DNA of 63,289 bases from Candidatus Anammoxibacter sp. (GTDB lineage: Bacteria; Planctomycetota; Brocadiia; Brocadiales; Anammoxibacteraceae): positions 1 through 63,289 of the forward strand of contig JAIQZO010000085.1 of NCBI GenBank assembly GCA_021777055.1, read 5' to 3'. Position numbers and translations under genes: made by a program. Positions 26,605-35,841 of the stretch are shown here, one piece after another. The notes under the pieces were generated by a model that saw only the letters and a program-made list of their open reading frames with translations, was not told the DNA's origin and ran no database searches. The stretch's first letter is position 1; every line of letters begins with the position of its first letter.

Positions 26605-28569
26605 TTAACCATCTATAGCAAGTTTTCTTCTATCTTCCATATCATAGAGTTTTCTTTCCTTCTTCTCATTAATTCCCAGTAAATCTCTTTTATGTTCAAT
26701 AGCATCAATCATAATCCTTGCTATCTTAGAATGGTCCGGTTCAAATATCCATTTTGCACCAACAGTATCATCCAAACCGTTGGTTAACAGTTCATGAACA
26801 TCCGGAGCGCCGGCAACAGGGGATTCTGTTCCGAAAACGATAATCGCACCCGAGGCGACAAAATAGTGGCCGATAGCCAAAGCCTTTTCGTGCATCCAGT
26901 CCAGACATGCTCCCACAGCAGGTAAATCAGTAAAATCATTACCCAGGCCGCCTTCGGCAACAATCTCTGACATTGCAACAAGTATTCTGGTATTATCAAC
27001 GCAAGAACCCACATGTAAAACAGGTGGAATACCAACAGTTTCACAAACTTCCCGCAGACTCTCTCCCACATGGTCCGCATACTCCGGAAGCATCATACCT
27101 GCCCTTGCCGATTCGGCAGCTGCGCACCCTGTCTCAATAACCAAGACATTATTGCTTACCAGCTCTTTAACAAGATCAAGATATGGTCTCTTATCTGGCC
27201 ATACTGTGGAGCTTACACAACCTACAACAGCAGCAACACCCCTGATCCTTCCATTTATTATATTATCATTTAACGGACGATATGAGGCCCTATACCTGCC
27301 ACCAAGCATATACTTAATTGTTTCGTTACTAAACCCTGAAACAACGTTCGCATATGGATTACACTCAGGCAGCCTGATCTTTTTACTATCACGATTAGCA
27401 TAATTATCAATCGCTTTTTTCAATATCAGCTTAGCATTTGCAAGGGCATTCTCTGGATGGGTCTCAATATGTTCAGCTCCAATCATCTTCGCCTTCGGCG
27501 ACGTAGTTACAACTGTAGTATGAAACTTACTTGCAAGATCAACGTCAGCCTGCATAATACACTGAACATCGACAAGCACCATCTCTAAGATACCTGTAGA
27601 CATAACAAGCTCCTGCATCTTCATATGTCCAGCCAGAGGAATACCGTGCCTGGTAAGCATTTCATTAGCGGTACAGCACAATCCGCCTATAGTAATACCA
27701 CCGGAAGCGCCTGCATCTTCTGCCATCTTAATAAACTCCGGTTCCTGTACAACAACGGCAAGCATCTCTGCCAACGGAGGCTCATGACCATGTATGGCAA
27801 TGTTCACAGTCTCCTGTTTAAATATACCCATATCTGCGGTACCTGCAGTCGGAATCGGTGTTCCGAACATGATATCCTGAAGGTCAGTCGCAATCATTGC
27901 ACCGCCCCATCCGTCTGCAAGAGAGACACGATGTGCACAGTTAATTAGATTTTGATAATCCTGGTCAGTTCCCATCCCGGTTCTGTGAAGAGCTTCCACT
28001 ACTTCCCTGTCAACGGCGCGAGGTGTAACACCAAGTTTTTCCCATACCTTCTGTCTAGCATCTGGTGCCCTTTTAGCAAGTGTCTGAGTACCGTATGACT
28101 TACCAAATTCAGCAAGTGCCAGTTCTCCAATCTCTTCCGCAATCTCTTCTGTTTTACGCCCTTCAGTCTTAACATCAAAGGAGTCAGCAACTATCTTTAA
28201 TTTAGCTAAATCCTTTATCTCATAACCAGGAGCTTCACCTCTTGCAACGGCAATGAACAGTTCAACCACTTCGCGTCCATGATCAGAGTGTGCCGCAGTT
28301 CCTGCCGCAATCATCCTGAGATAGTGCCTGGCCGCAATAGTATTGGCATCCGCACCGCAAATACCTGTTTTAGGTCCCTGACCAAACGGATCAATATTAC
28401 ATGGACCCATTTGACAATGCCTGCAACAAAGCCCAAGATTACCAAACCCACACTGCGGTTGCTGCTGCTCAACGCGATCGAAAGTGCTTTCCAGCCCCTC
28501 CTCCTCCATTATCTTCAGCATATCAAGAGCAACCTGATCCTCTCCCTTGAATTTATCCTCATTTTTCAT
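26605..28569 (-). CDS. cooS: Carbon monoxide dehydrogenase catalytic subunit
   Basis: This 654-residue Ni-Fe-S enzyme interconverts CO2 and CO. The N-terminal cluster ligands are clear: C40, C48, C49, C52 and C57 in QCGFGNLGLCCRHCQMGPC, with a further Cys in KTGICGADAN. These correspond to the D- and B-cluster Cys of known enzymes. Later HGHEPPLAEM, GGLCCTANEML, VVGCVSSTV, ETGCAAAESARAG and LHVGSCVDNTR supply the C-cluster His and Cys. ATG 28569 overlaps the cooC stop (ATGA), so the maturation ATPase and the enzyme are translationally coupled. Confidence 0.96.
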   Translation of the reverse strand: MKNEDKFKGEDQVALDMLKIMEEEGLESTFDRVEQQQPQCGFGNLGLCCRHCQMGPCNIDPFGQGPKTGICGADANTIAARHYLRMIAAGTAAHSDHGREVVELFIAVARGEAPGYEIKDLAKLKIVADSFDVKTEGRKTEEIAEEIGELALAEFGKSYGTQTLAKRAPDARQKVWEKLGVTPRAVDREVVEALHRTGMGTDQDYQNLINCAHRVSLADGWGGAMIATDLQDIMFGTPIPTAGTADMGIFKQETVNIAIHGHEPPLAEMLAVVVQEPEFIKMAEDAGASGGITIGGLCCTANEMLTRHGIPLAGHMKMQELVMSTGILEMVLVDVQCIMQADVDLASKFHTTVVTTSPKAKMIGAEHIETHPENALANAKLILKKAIDNYANRDSKKIRLPECNPYANVVSGFSNETIKYMLGGRYRASYRPLNDNIINGRIRGVAAVVGCVSSTVWPDKRPYLDLVKELVSNNVLVIETGCAAAESARAGMMLPEYADHVGESLREVCETVGIPPVLHVGSCVDNTRILVAMSEIVAEGGLGNDFTDLPAVGACLDWMHEKALAIGHYFVASGAIIVFGTESPVAGAPDVHELLTNGLDDTVGAKWIFEPDHSKIARIMIDAIEHKRDLLGINEKKERKLYDMEDRRKLAIDG

Positions 28570-29342
28570 GACAATTCCTCCTTCAAATTTGAAATAATCT
28601 CCTTTGCTTCGGAGATCAAAAGTTCATTGCTATTAAAAACAGACTCCCCCATTAGGTCTGACTCAGCAACCCCTTCATTATATGATATAGATCCTAAAAA
28701 CGAAATACCTTTAAGTTCTTTTGTTATCACTTCTCGTTGTCTCTCATTCGCCACTTTATTTAAAACAGCAAAAATAGACTTCATGCCTATATCCTTTGCC
28801 AGTTTCTCCACCTGATATAACGTCTGAATACTGCGCATCCCCGGTTCAAGGACAACAATTAGAGCATCCACGGCCTGAACCGTTGCCCTACCCAAATGTT
28901 CTATTCCCGCCTCCATATCTGCCAGTATTACTTCCTCCCGCTGAAGAATCAGATGGGTAAGCAGAGTTTTCAAAAAAACGTTCTCAGGGCAAGCACACCC
29001 CCCTCCACCTTTAGTAACCGCTCCAAGGGTAATAAGCTTAATACCGTTATGCTCCATTGCCAACTTTTCAGGTAAATCCGAAACAGTTGGGTTAAGTTTA
29101 AAGAATTTCCCGTACGTTTCCGGAGTGGAACCAGTACGTTCATTTATCAATTTCTTCATCTCCCTTACGGGAACCACATCCGATGCATTTGGGAAACCCA
29201 AGGCCGAAGCCAGATTTGCGTCAGGATCAGCATCTATTGCAATGACTTGCTGTCCCCCATCATGAAACACCTTTGCCAATGATGCAACCAGAGTAGTCTT
29301 ACCAACACCACCTTTTCCGGAAACTGCTATTTTCATTCCCAT
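28566..29342 (-). CDS. cooC: CooC-type CODH nickel-insertion ATPase, first gene of the acs operon
   Basis: The 258-residue P-loop ATPase has AVSGKGGVGKTT, IDADPDANLASALG, GGGGCACPENVFLKTLL (the Cys-x-Cys nickel/zinc site of CooC) and LADMEAGIEHLGRATVQAVD. It loads Ni into the CODH C-cluster at the cost of ATP. GAGGG lies about 6 nt before ATG 29342. Being first in a run of nine same-strand genes, it marks the operon start. The promoter should lie in the 690-bp divergent region 29343-30033. Confidence 0.93.
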   Translation of the reverse strand: MGMKIAVSGKGGVGKTTLVASLAKVFHDGGQQVIAIDADPDANLASALGFPNASDVVPVREMKKLINERTGSTPETYGKFFKLNPTVSDLPEKLAMEHNGIKLITLGAVTKGGGGCACPENVFLKTLLTHLILQREEVILADMEAGIEHLGRATVQAVDALIVVLEPGMRSIQTLYQVEKLAKDIGMKSIFAVLNKVANERQREVITKELKGISFLGSISYNEGVAESDLMGESVFNSNELLISEAKEIISNLKEELS

Positions 29343-29449
29343 TAAGTTCCCTCACTTAATTATACTAAAAGTGATCAGGTATTCGACATTTAGTGATTTA
29401 TCTTTCAACTATCTGTTGTATGGTATTTAATCGTAATCTCCTCTATGTA

Positions 29450-29618
29450 ACAATATTGTCAATTGTCACCGCGGGTCCGACCAAACACACCATCCAAACC
29501 TAAGCAAAATCCATATCACGAAACGTCAAATTCCTGATCACATTGAGTATATATGCAAATTTTAATCCGCAATGATACAAAAGTAAGCCGTTTTTGTCAA
29601 AATCAAACTGGACAAAAA
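29450..29618. promoter_or_regulatory. Palindromic candidate operators upstream of the acs operon
   Basis: Two palindromes lie in the divergent region. One is a perfect ACAATATTGT (29450-29459) within TGTAACAATATTGTCA, about 110 bp upstream of cooC. The other is TTTTTGTC and GACAAAAA separated by 12 bp (29591-29618). No convincing -24/-12 sigma-54 promoter was seen. Binding proteins are unknown. The rest of 29343-30033 shows only the 19-bp repeat at 29874. Confidence 0.3.
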
Positions 29619-29873
29619 AAGACAATTAATTACATTTAACAAAAGACATTAATAAACCGAAAATAAATAAGGCGCTGCAATGGTAAAGCAGTTTCAAAAG
29701 AATCAACCTTAATATTACGCCAATGTCAATCTATTATTGTACATAATATTATAAATACATTAAATGAAAAACAACAAAAATCCATATAAGTTATCCATGG
29801 TAAAACATCATTTGATATAAATAAGTTTAACAAAACCCTTGAATTTCTTTTGCTTATACAGTATTGTCTCTAT

Positions 29874-29911
29874 AACTTCTTACACTCACAAAAACTTCTT
29901 ACACTCACAAA
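29874..29911 (+). repeat. Perfect 19-bp direct repeat upstream of the S55 gene
   Basis: AACTTCTTACACTCACAAA occurs twice back to back, 122 bp before ATG 30034. TTGCTT...TATAAC just before it could be a sigma-70-type promoter, which would place the repeat at the start of the leader. It may be a regulator site or a slippage duplication. Confidence 0.6.
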
Positions 29912-30033
29912 CATATTTAAATCATTTTGATAATAGAACTATAATTTTCGAGATTACCATCCCCTAAATTTACACTTTCGTCAAAAACAACTTTTCCAAA
30001 ATACAATTTAATGAAAGGGCTTATAAGCATAAA

Positions 30034-31815
30034 ATGAAGATTTGTCAACTTTTTCTAGTATCAATGCTTGTGCTTACATTTTTCACTGCTGTCTCAGACG
30101 GTTCACAAAACCATCCATTTGTCAATGAGGAGATTATGGAAGTCGAATCTATAAAACCTGGCATGCGTGGATATGGGAAGACTGTGTTCTCTGGAACAAA
30201 GATTAAAAGGTTTAATGTAGAAATCCTTGGTGTACTCAAAAACTACGACGCGAAAAGCGACATGATTCTGGTACAACTGACCGGTCCGGTAGTAGAGAAG
30301 ACCGGAATTATCTCCGGCATGAGCGGCAGCCCTGTTTACATTAACGGAAAAATAATAGGAGCCCTTTCTTACGCATGGGCATTTGCAAAAGACCCTGTAG
30401 CTGGCGTTACACCTATCAGGGAAATGCTTAACATACTGAATAGAGACCCACAACTTGTAAAAAATGGTGTTAATCACAAAAACAGCTCTGCGATTATAAA
30501 GGCTTCATCTAAAAACAACACGTACAACAACACCCTAAAACCTATAAGAACACCCCTTATGGTTTCCGGATTTGATAAAAATGTTTTCAGTATAATGGGT
30601 GATAAGCTGGATTCATGGGGCATGACTCCATTTCAAAGCGGAGTAATGGGAAGTGGAATATCAGGAAATATAAAAATAGAGGAGACTGACCTACTTGTTC
30701 CGGGTGCAGCAGTAGCCGCACAGCTTGTGCAGGGTGACCTGAACGCAGCGGCAATAGGAACTGTAACATATAGAGATGGCAACAATATCCTTGCCTTTGG
30801 ACATCCGTTTATGCAAATGGGCGATATCGATTTTGCCATGTCTGAAGCATATGTACACACCACACTGGCAAGCAGATCGCTTTCAGCAAAAATGGCATCA
30901 CCCATAAGAACAGTGGGAAAAATATGCCAGGATAGAAAGGCTGGAATTGCAGGTAAAATAGGCGAATACGCAAAAATGATCCCATGTTCGGCAGAAATAA
31001 CTGGAGAAACGCCCATCTTATATAATTTCATGATCGTACATAACGACCTTTTAACCGCAAATTTATGCCAGATGGCCTTTCTTAGCGCACTACTGTCAAC
31101 GGAAAAACAACTGGGTGAAGTTTGCATGGAACTCGCCATAAAAATCTATATAGAGGGACGGGACGAACCAGTAAAACTTGAAAATGTCTATTACGATCCC
31201 GGTTCAGGCGCACTCCCCATTGCCCAAATAACACAACCAATTAATGAGCTCTTGAACAACAGATTCAAACGTGTGCAAATCGAAAAGATCGATTTTAAAG
31301 CCCGATTGATTGACGAACCCAAGATAGCCTTTGTAGAGAGCCTGCATGTTGATAAAAACGACATAACACCCGGCACAACTGTCAATGTTAAAGCAAAATT
31401 AAGGGCATTTGACAAGAACCGTGTTATAGAAAAAGAGATCGACATCCAATTACCAGATGACATATTGCCTGGAAGCAAGATCATGATTACGGCGTGTTCA
31501 TCAATTTACAGCCGTTTACTAAACTTGGAAAGATCTCCGGAAAAATTCAAACCTGCAAACTTTAAACAACTTCTAAACCTTATAGAAAACAGAGAATTAA
31601 ACAATGAAATTTTTATCAGGGTATTACTGCCTACATACGGAATATCATATAAAGGTCTACAATTTCCATCACTTCCGCCATCCATACTTTCAATAATGAC
31701 AAAACCCAATTATAGCGGGACGGAAATGCTGTTTAATGAAAAGATTTACCGTATCAAAACAGATTGGGTAGTTAATGGCAATCAATCGATATTTATTACT
31801 TCAGAAAAAGGATAA
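30034..31815 (+). CDS. Exported SpoIVB/S55-like peptidase-domain protein
   Basis: The 593-residue product has a signal peptide (residues 1-23). It then shows MRGYGKTVFSGTKIKRF, ILVQLTGPVVEKTGIISG and the nucleophile box GMSGSPVYINGKIIGALSY (S98), which match the SpoIVB peptidase S55 domain. A second box, FGHPFMQMGD (H257), would supply the His. In Bacillus SpoIVB, as I recall it, the GH box precedes GMSGSP, so the order here is permuted. The C-terminal 300 residues are beta-rich and unassigned. It likely acts in the periplasm or cell envelope. The beta-propeller gene starts 5 nt after its stop, so the two form an operon. Confidence 0.8.
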   Translation: MKICQLFLVSMLVLTFFTAVSDGSQNHPFVNEEIMEVESIKPGMRGYGKTVFSGTKIKRFNVEILGVLKNYDAKSDMILVQLTGPVVEKTGIISGMSGSPVYINGKIIGALSYAWAFAKDPVAGVTPIREMLNILNRDPQLVKNGVNHKNSSAIIKASSKNNTYNNTLKPIRTPLMVSGFDKNVFSIMGDKLDSWGMTPFQSGVMGSGISGNIKIEETDLLVPGAAVAAQLVQGDLNAAAIGTVTYRDGNNILAFGHPFMQMGDIDFAMSEAYVHTTLASRSLSAKMASPIRTVGKICQDRKAGIAGKIGEYAKMIPCSAEITGETPILYNFMIVHNDLLTANLCQMAFLSALLSTEKQLGEVCMELAIKIYIEGRDEPVKLENVYYDPGSGALPIAQITQPINELLNNRFKRVQIEKIDFKARLIDEPKIAFVESLHVDKNDITPGTTVNVKAKLRAFDKNRVIEKEIDIQLPDDILPGSKIMITACSSIYSRLLNLERSPEKFKPANFKQLLNLIENRELNNEIFIRVLLPTYGISYKGLQFPSLPPSILSIMTKPNYSGTEMLFNEKIYRIKTDWVVNGNQSIFITSEKG

Positions 31816-31820
31816 AACAA

Positions 31821-34121
31821 GTGTACGTTTTGACAATTATATCAACAATACTTACCCTTCTCTTAAACTTTACAAACATAGAGATGGTTACTGCCGCAAC
31901 AACAAACTACTGGACACAGTCCACTTATAAAGATTTTGGTAAAGGAGATGCAAATAATGTTGCAGTTTGTAGTGACGGAACAATTAAATTGACACAAAAG
32001 ATTGAATATGTAAAAGGTATAAACGCTTCTTATGTATGGTGCATGACAACGGACAAAGCTGGAAATGTATACGCGGGGACAGGAAATCCGGGATATGTAT
32101 ATCAAATAACCGATAGAAAGATGGCCGTTATAATATTTGAGGCACCGGAAGGAGTCCAAATACAAAGCATAACTACTGATAATCACGGGAATATTTATGC
32201 GGGAACATCACCTAAAGGATCTATATATAAAATTACCCCTGAAATGAAAGCAAGATTGTTTTGCCGTTTACCTGAATCATACATTTGGGATATGGAAGTT
32301 GATTGTAACGGCCAACTGTATGCAGCAACTGGTGACCAAGGACGAATATACAGAATATCATACAATGGAGATGCTGAAGTTATCCTTGATTCAAAAGCAA
32401 CGCACATCCTTGATTTAGTAATTGATAAAAACAATAGCCTCTACGCATGCACAGAACCTTTTGGATTAATTTATAAAATTAAAGGTAAAAATGTTTCAGT
32501 CGTCTATGATGCAGATGAAGATGAAGTACACTGTCTAACTCTGGATAGCAATGGTATTCTTTATGCTGGGGCATGCTATAGCGTTAAATCACTTCCACCT
32601 CAAATTCAAAGAGGGGGTGGAAGGGCAGGTGCACAACAACGCATGCCACCTCAGGATCTATCTGCCGCATTTCAGGGAGAAGGGTTAGCTGACTTCGGGT
32701 TGGTTGATAGCGAAAACAAGGATATGGATGCACAAATTCCAGACAACGCAAAGAACCATAAACAGATGCCGGATTTTGGACTATTATTTAACCTTGATGC
32801 ATTCCCCCGGAAACCTAATTGTATTTATCGAATCTCACAAAACAAAGGGGTTGAAAAGGTGATGGAATTAGACCGTTCTTTTATCTTTAGCCTATTATCT
32901 GACAAAGAGAATAACATTTATGCCGGGACCTCGGACAAAACATCAATTTATAAGATAGGGGCAGACCACAAACACCCTAAAATAAAAGTGCAAGAAGAGA
33001 TTACTTCTCTTTTTAATCTGGAACACGCACAAATATTATCACTTACAAACGATGGAGGTAAAGAATTTTACGCTGGCACAGGCAACAACGGCGCAGTATT
33101 TAAGGTATCAAATGAACACTTCACCAGCGGAACATATGTGTCTGCTGTCCATGATGCAAAAGTCAAATCGAAATGGGGAAGGATATCATGGGATTCAAGA
33201 ATCTACATCGGCACAAAAATAGACCTGTTCACCAGAACAGGAAACAACGAAAACCCTGATACCACATGGAATCCGTGGAGAATAACGACGCTCACCCCGG
33301 AAGACATAAACAGCGGAATCATTGAAAGCCCAAAAGCGAGATTTATACAATATAAAGCAGAGCTTTCCACAATAGAGAAGAACAGGTCCCCTATCCTGGG
33401 CCATATTACAATTTCATATTTACAGGATAACCAACCCCATGCAATTAAGAGTGTTGAAGTAAGGAATATAGATAACGCGATGCCAGACGACCGTACAAGA
33501 TCAAAAATTGAAGCTAAAATAGAACCTGCACGAACAGCTATCTTTAAAGAGAACGAAAAAAAGAGAGGATTAAAGAAAATTATAACCTGGAACGTTGAAA
33601 ACCCTGACAATGACCATCTACTGTTTAATATCTATGCCAAAAAGACAAAAGAGTGCTTCTGGCGAATAATAGCTAGCAACATACAGGACCAGACATCCTA
33701 CACCTGGGATATCGACGATGTGGAGAACGAAGAATACCATGTAAAGATAATAGCAAGTGATATACTAAGCAACCAACCGGAAAATGAAATGCAGTCTGCA
33801 ATGGTAAGCCAACGATTTCCTGTAGACAATAAAGGACCTGTGATCAAAATAACCGATACCAAAGAGTGTATAAAAGGCAACTTTACTGTTACCGGAACTG
33901 TTTCTGACGACATAAGCAATATATGGGAAATGAGATACTCCATTGATTCCAAAAACTGGTTCCCCATATTCCCCACAGATGAGCTGTTTGATTACAAAAA
34001 TGAAGATTTTCAATTTACAATGCCAAAACTACCTGTTATGGGAAGACCCATAATAACGATTACCGCTGTAGATTCAGAAGGAAATAGAGGTACGCAAACA
34101 GTGCAGTCCGGTCCGAAATAA
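31821..34121 (+). CDS. Exported beta-propeller protein with C-terminal Ig-like region
   Basis: A GTG start (31821) with AAGGA upstream gives 766 residues with an N-terminal hydrophobic signal (about 1-25). Residues about 65-420 contain repeated blade motifs of the type D-x-x-GN-x-YAGT-x-x-G-x-(V/I)Y-(Q/K)I: GNVYAGTGNPGYVYQI, GNIYAGTSPKGSIYKI, GQLYAATGDQGRIYRI, NSLYACTEPFGLIYKI and NNIYAGTSDKTSIYKI. The C-terminal part looks like Ig/fibronectin-type beta domains with KGPVIKITDTKE and FTVTGTVSDDISNIWEMRYS. It is probably a secreted or surface partner of the S55-like protein, with which it is co-transcribed. No enzymatic function is visible. Confidence 0.8.
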   Translation: MYVLTIISTILTLLLNFTNIEMVTAATTNYWTQSTYKDFGKGDANNVAVCSDGTIKLTQKIEYVKGINASYVWCMTTDKAGNVYAGTGNPGYVYQITDRKMAVIIFEAPEGVQIQSITTDNHGNIYAGTSPKGSIYKITPEMKARLFCRLPESYIWDMEVDCNGQLYAATGDQGRIYRISYNGDAEVILDSKATHILDLVIDKNNSLYACTEPFGLIYKIKGKNVSVVYDADEDEVHCLTLDSNGILYAGACYSVKSLPPQIQRGGGRAGAQQRMPPQDLSAAFQGEGLADFGLVDSENKDMDAQIPDNAKNHKQMPDFGLLFNLDAFPRKPNCIYRISQNKGVEKVMELDRSFIFSLLSDKENNIYAGTSDKTSIYKIGADHKHPKIKVQEEITSLFNLEHAQILSLTNDGGKEFYAGTGNNGAVFKVSNEHFTSGTYVSAVHDAKVKSKWGRISWDSRIYIGTKIDLFTRTGNNENPDTTWNPWRITTLTPEDINSGIIESPKARFIQYKAELSTIEKNRSPILGHITISYLQDNQPHAIKSVEVRNIDNAMPDDRTRSKIEAKIEPARTAIFKENEKKRGLKKIITWNVENPDNDHLLFNIYAKKTKECFWRIIASNIQDQTSYTWDIDDVENEEYHVKIIASDILSNQPENEMQSAMVSQRFPVDNKGPVIKITDTKECIKGNFTVTGTVSDDISNIWEMRYSIDSKNWFPIFPTDELFDYKNEDFQFTMPKLPVMGRPIITITAVDSEGNRGTQTVQSGPK

Positions 34122-34226
34122 AGATATCCATATGACATTTTAAAGAAAACAATATTAGAAACTATCACAAAACAAGTTACCTTTCTCACGTTTAGATTCT
34201 TACTCCAGGTTACAAGAACAATTGTT

Positions 34227-34290
34227 AGTTCAAGTCTCTGACTTGAACTAATCTGACCTTAACAATACTCTGTATTGTGTAAAGTTAATA
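34227..34290. repeat. Half copy of the TTCAAGTC hairpin element
   Basis: AGTTCAAGTCTC / GACTTGAACT is followed by AATCTGACCTTAACAATACT and CTGTATTGTGTAAAG. This matches, in reverse complement, the right end of the complete element at 56899-57041 over about 60 bp. Confidence 0.65.
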
Positions 34291-34318
34291 GATCTCGTTT
34301 ATGCAGCTTATTACTGGC

Positions 34319-34557
34319 AACATACTGGATTCAAGATACTGGATACAGGCAAATAGTTCAATTTCTATCTTTCTTGTCAAGAGGCAACATAAAAAGAGCC
34401 GAATTTAATTTGAGATATAACGTTTTAAAGCATTTAAATAAATCATCAAGTATCTAGTATCAATCAACCAGTAACTATACTAGTGCAAAGGACTTAACAA
34501 TTCACGGTAAAATTTTCTTTCTAAAAAAACAAGTTTTTACTGTGTAATACTATATAG
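34319..34557 (-). repeat. MITE-like element, variant copy (minus orientation)
   Basis: The right end (AAAATTTTCTTTC...CAAGTTTTTACTGTGTAATACTAT) is the reverse complement of the end shared by all copies. The interior carries ACTGGATTC / GTATCTAGTATC-type inverted arms instead of the ACAGAATACAGGAG arms, as does the copy at 53405-53654. Confidence 0.7.
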
Positions 34558-34660
34558 TGAATTAGTGTTTGCAAATGCTACAGAACTTGTTAGGTGCATA
34601 ATTTCCCAAATTGTCCCAAAGGGAATATTCTCCTTTCTTCTCCCTTTACTACAGAACCTT

Positions 34661-35017
34661 ATAGTATTACCCTGTAAAAACTTCTTTTTTTTAAAGAAAA
34701 TTTTTAACAAATTTGCTTAGGTTCATCGGAGTGCAAAATTTATTTTGCTAGGGATTCAATTATAGAGATGGAAGATGCAAGATTCGAATTAACGGTTTCG
34801 ACCGGAGGTGATTCAATCATCTTCTGAAGATTTAGAGAGACATAGAAAGTATGTAATGATTAATCTTGTTAGAAAACCTATTCTAAGATTGTATTACTAT
34901 CAGATTTCAGCAAGATAAATCTTGCACTCCTTATATTCCTACAATTTGATGCTTTATTCTGAATTCTGTCTCCAGCATTCTGTATTCTCTATTGGTTGCG
35001 GCTTCGCCGCATTATGT
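34661..35017 (+). repeat. MITE-like element, copy C, interrupted by another element
   Basis: It begins ATAGTATTACCCTGTAAAAA and ends with GCTTTATTCTGAATTCTGTC, CAGCATTCTGTATTC and the terminal GGTTGCGGCTTCGCCGC hairpin. The middle is replaced by the element at 34728-34930. It lies 104 bp from, and head-to-head with, the copy at 34319. Together with the half element these repeats fill 34122-35048. Confidence 0.75.
34728..34930. mobile_element. 203-bp nested MITE with 22-bp terminal inverted repeats
   Basis: The left end GGAGTGCAAAATTTATTTTG (34728) and the complement of the right end, GGAGTGCAAGATTTATCTTG (34930), agree at 20 of 22 positions. Each end is itself a small palindrome around ATTTAT. 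There is no coding capacity, so any movement would be in trans. It sits inside MITE copy C and must be younger than that copy. Confidence 0.75.
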
Positions 35018-35048
35018 GATATAATTATCAATATTAGGTGCCGTCTGA

Positions 35049-35246
35049 TCATAAATCGTCTAAATTCTTGTTAAGCCTTTTGGCGCTATGATGTTTAATA
35101 CGCGCAGAGTTCCTTTTGCCTTGCAATCAATAGGTAATACTTGGAGCTGATATATCAAGCTCATTTACTAGCGCGGTACAAGTAATGTCTCTTTCAGCTA
35201 ACAAGTTTTTGTGTTTTAAATAACGTCCAAATATATGTGTTTTCAT
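35049..35246 (-). pseudogene. Small HTH DNA-binding protein gene with in-frame stop
   Basis: From ATG 35246 the frame reads MKTHIFGRYLKHKNLL, ITCTALVNELDISAPSITY, then TGA at codon 40 (35127-35129), and continues in frame with LQGKRNSARIKHH and RLNKNLDDL to TGA at 35049. The LxISxPSIT-xxx-G arrangement is that of a phage-type helix-turn-helix regulator with the stop exactly in the recognition-helix region. It is a remnant of a mobile-element regulator or a recently killed gene. No Shine-Dalgarno is evident. Recoding of TGA is not suggested by any adjacent structure. Confidence 0.55.
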
Positions 35247-35371
35247 TAAAGTAAAATTTTTTTTGATATGTGTGTTAACAATTAACTTCTTAAGGTAATT
35301 ACACTACAAAACGGACTGTACGCAACATATAAAAATGTATACAAAGGACTATAAAAATTGGATTCGATAAC

Positions 35372-35743
35372 ATGACTAATAATGACCGTGAAATGTTAAG
35401 TGGAGCCCTATTTTCTAGCTCAACTGAGGACAAAACCATATCACATTTGTTTACTGGAGAGGCAACGCTTTACGCGCTCAAAAAGGCAGTTGATGAACTA
35501 AAGCGCCTCGCCCCGAAAGATCATGACGTCCTGATTATGGCATTCGATATAACAGTCACCGAAGTCAAATATATCAAACCTCACACCCTTCTCTTAATAG
35601 GTCTCAATGATGAAGGCCTGCACACCTCTGTAGTGTGTCACTTCTCCCAATTGGTCGCTCATGTTGTTTATACTCCTAAGAAAAGTGAAGAAAGGGTTAT
35701 TACTGAGTTTGAGACTGGAAAAGAAAATCAACAAACTGAATAA
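35372..35743 (+). CDS. Hypothetical protein, 123 aa
   Basis: A soluble protein with no signal peptide. It has a helical segment (about 30-45, ATLYALKKAVDELKRLAP), a beta-rich middle (VLIMAFDITVTEVKYI, TLLLIGLNDEG) and a polar C-terminus. I do not recognise a family. The balanced composition and the absence of an overlapping long frame support coding, but no strong ribosome site precedes ATG 35372. The neighbours are a dead HTH gene and repeats, so it may belong to an old mobile segment. Confidence 0.5.
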   Translation: MTNNDREMLSGALFSSSTEDKTISHLFTGEATLYALKKAVDELKRLAPKDHDVLIMAFDITVTEVKYIKPHTLLLIGLNDEGLHTSVVCHFSQLVAHVVYTPKKSEERVITEFETGKENQQTE

Positions 35744-35841
35744 AATCTTTGCTTTGTTTTTAAGTCAATTTCGTTTTTAAGAGTTATCTGTCCATCTACA
35801 AAATCTAAAAACAGTTCAAATATATAGCTTTTACCCTTTAG

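Noticed and set aside
29343..29700. Sigma-54 promoter for the acs operon
   Set aside because: No TGGC-N8-TTGC-type element was found on the minus strand in the upstream region, so control by either sigma-54 activator in the window is unsupported.
34275..34457. 60-codon plus-strand ORF
   Set aside because: It falls inside a MITE-like repeat copy and has no ribosome site or family features.
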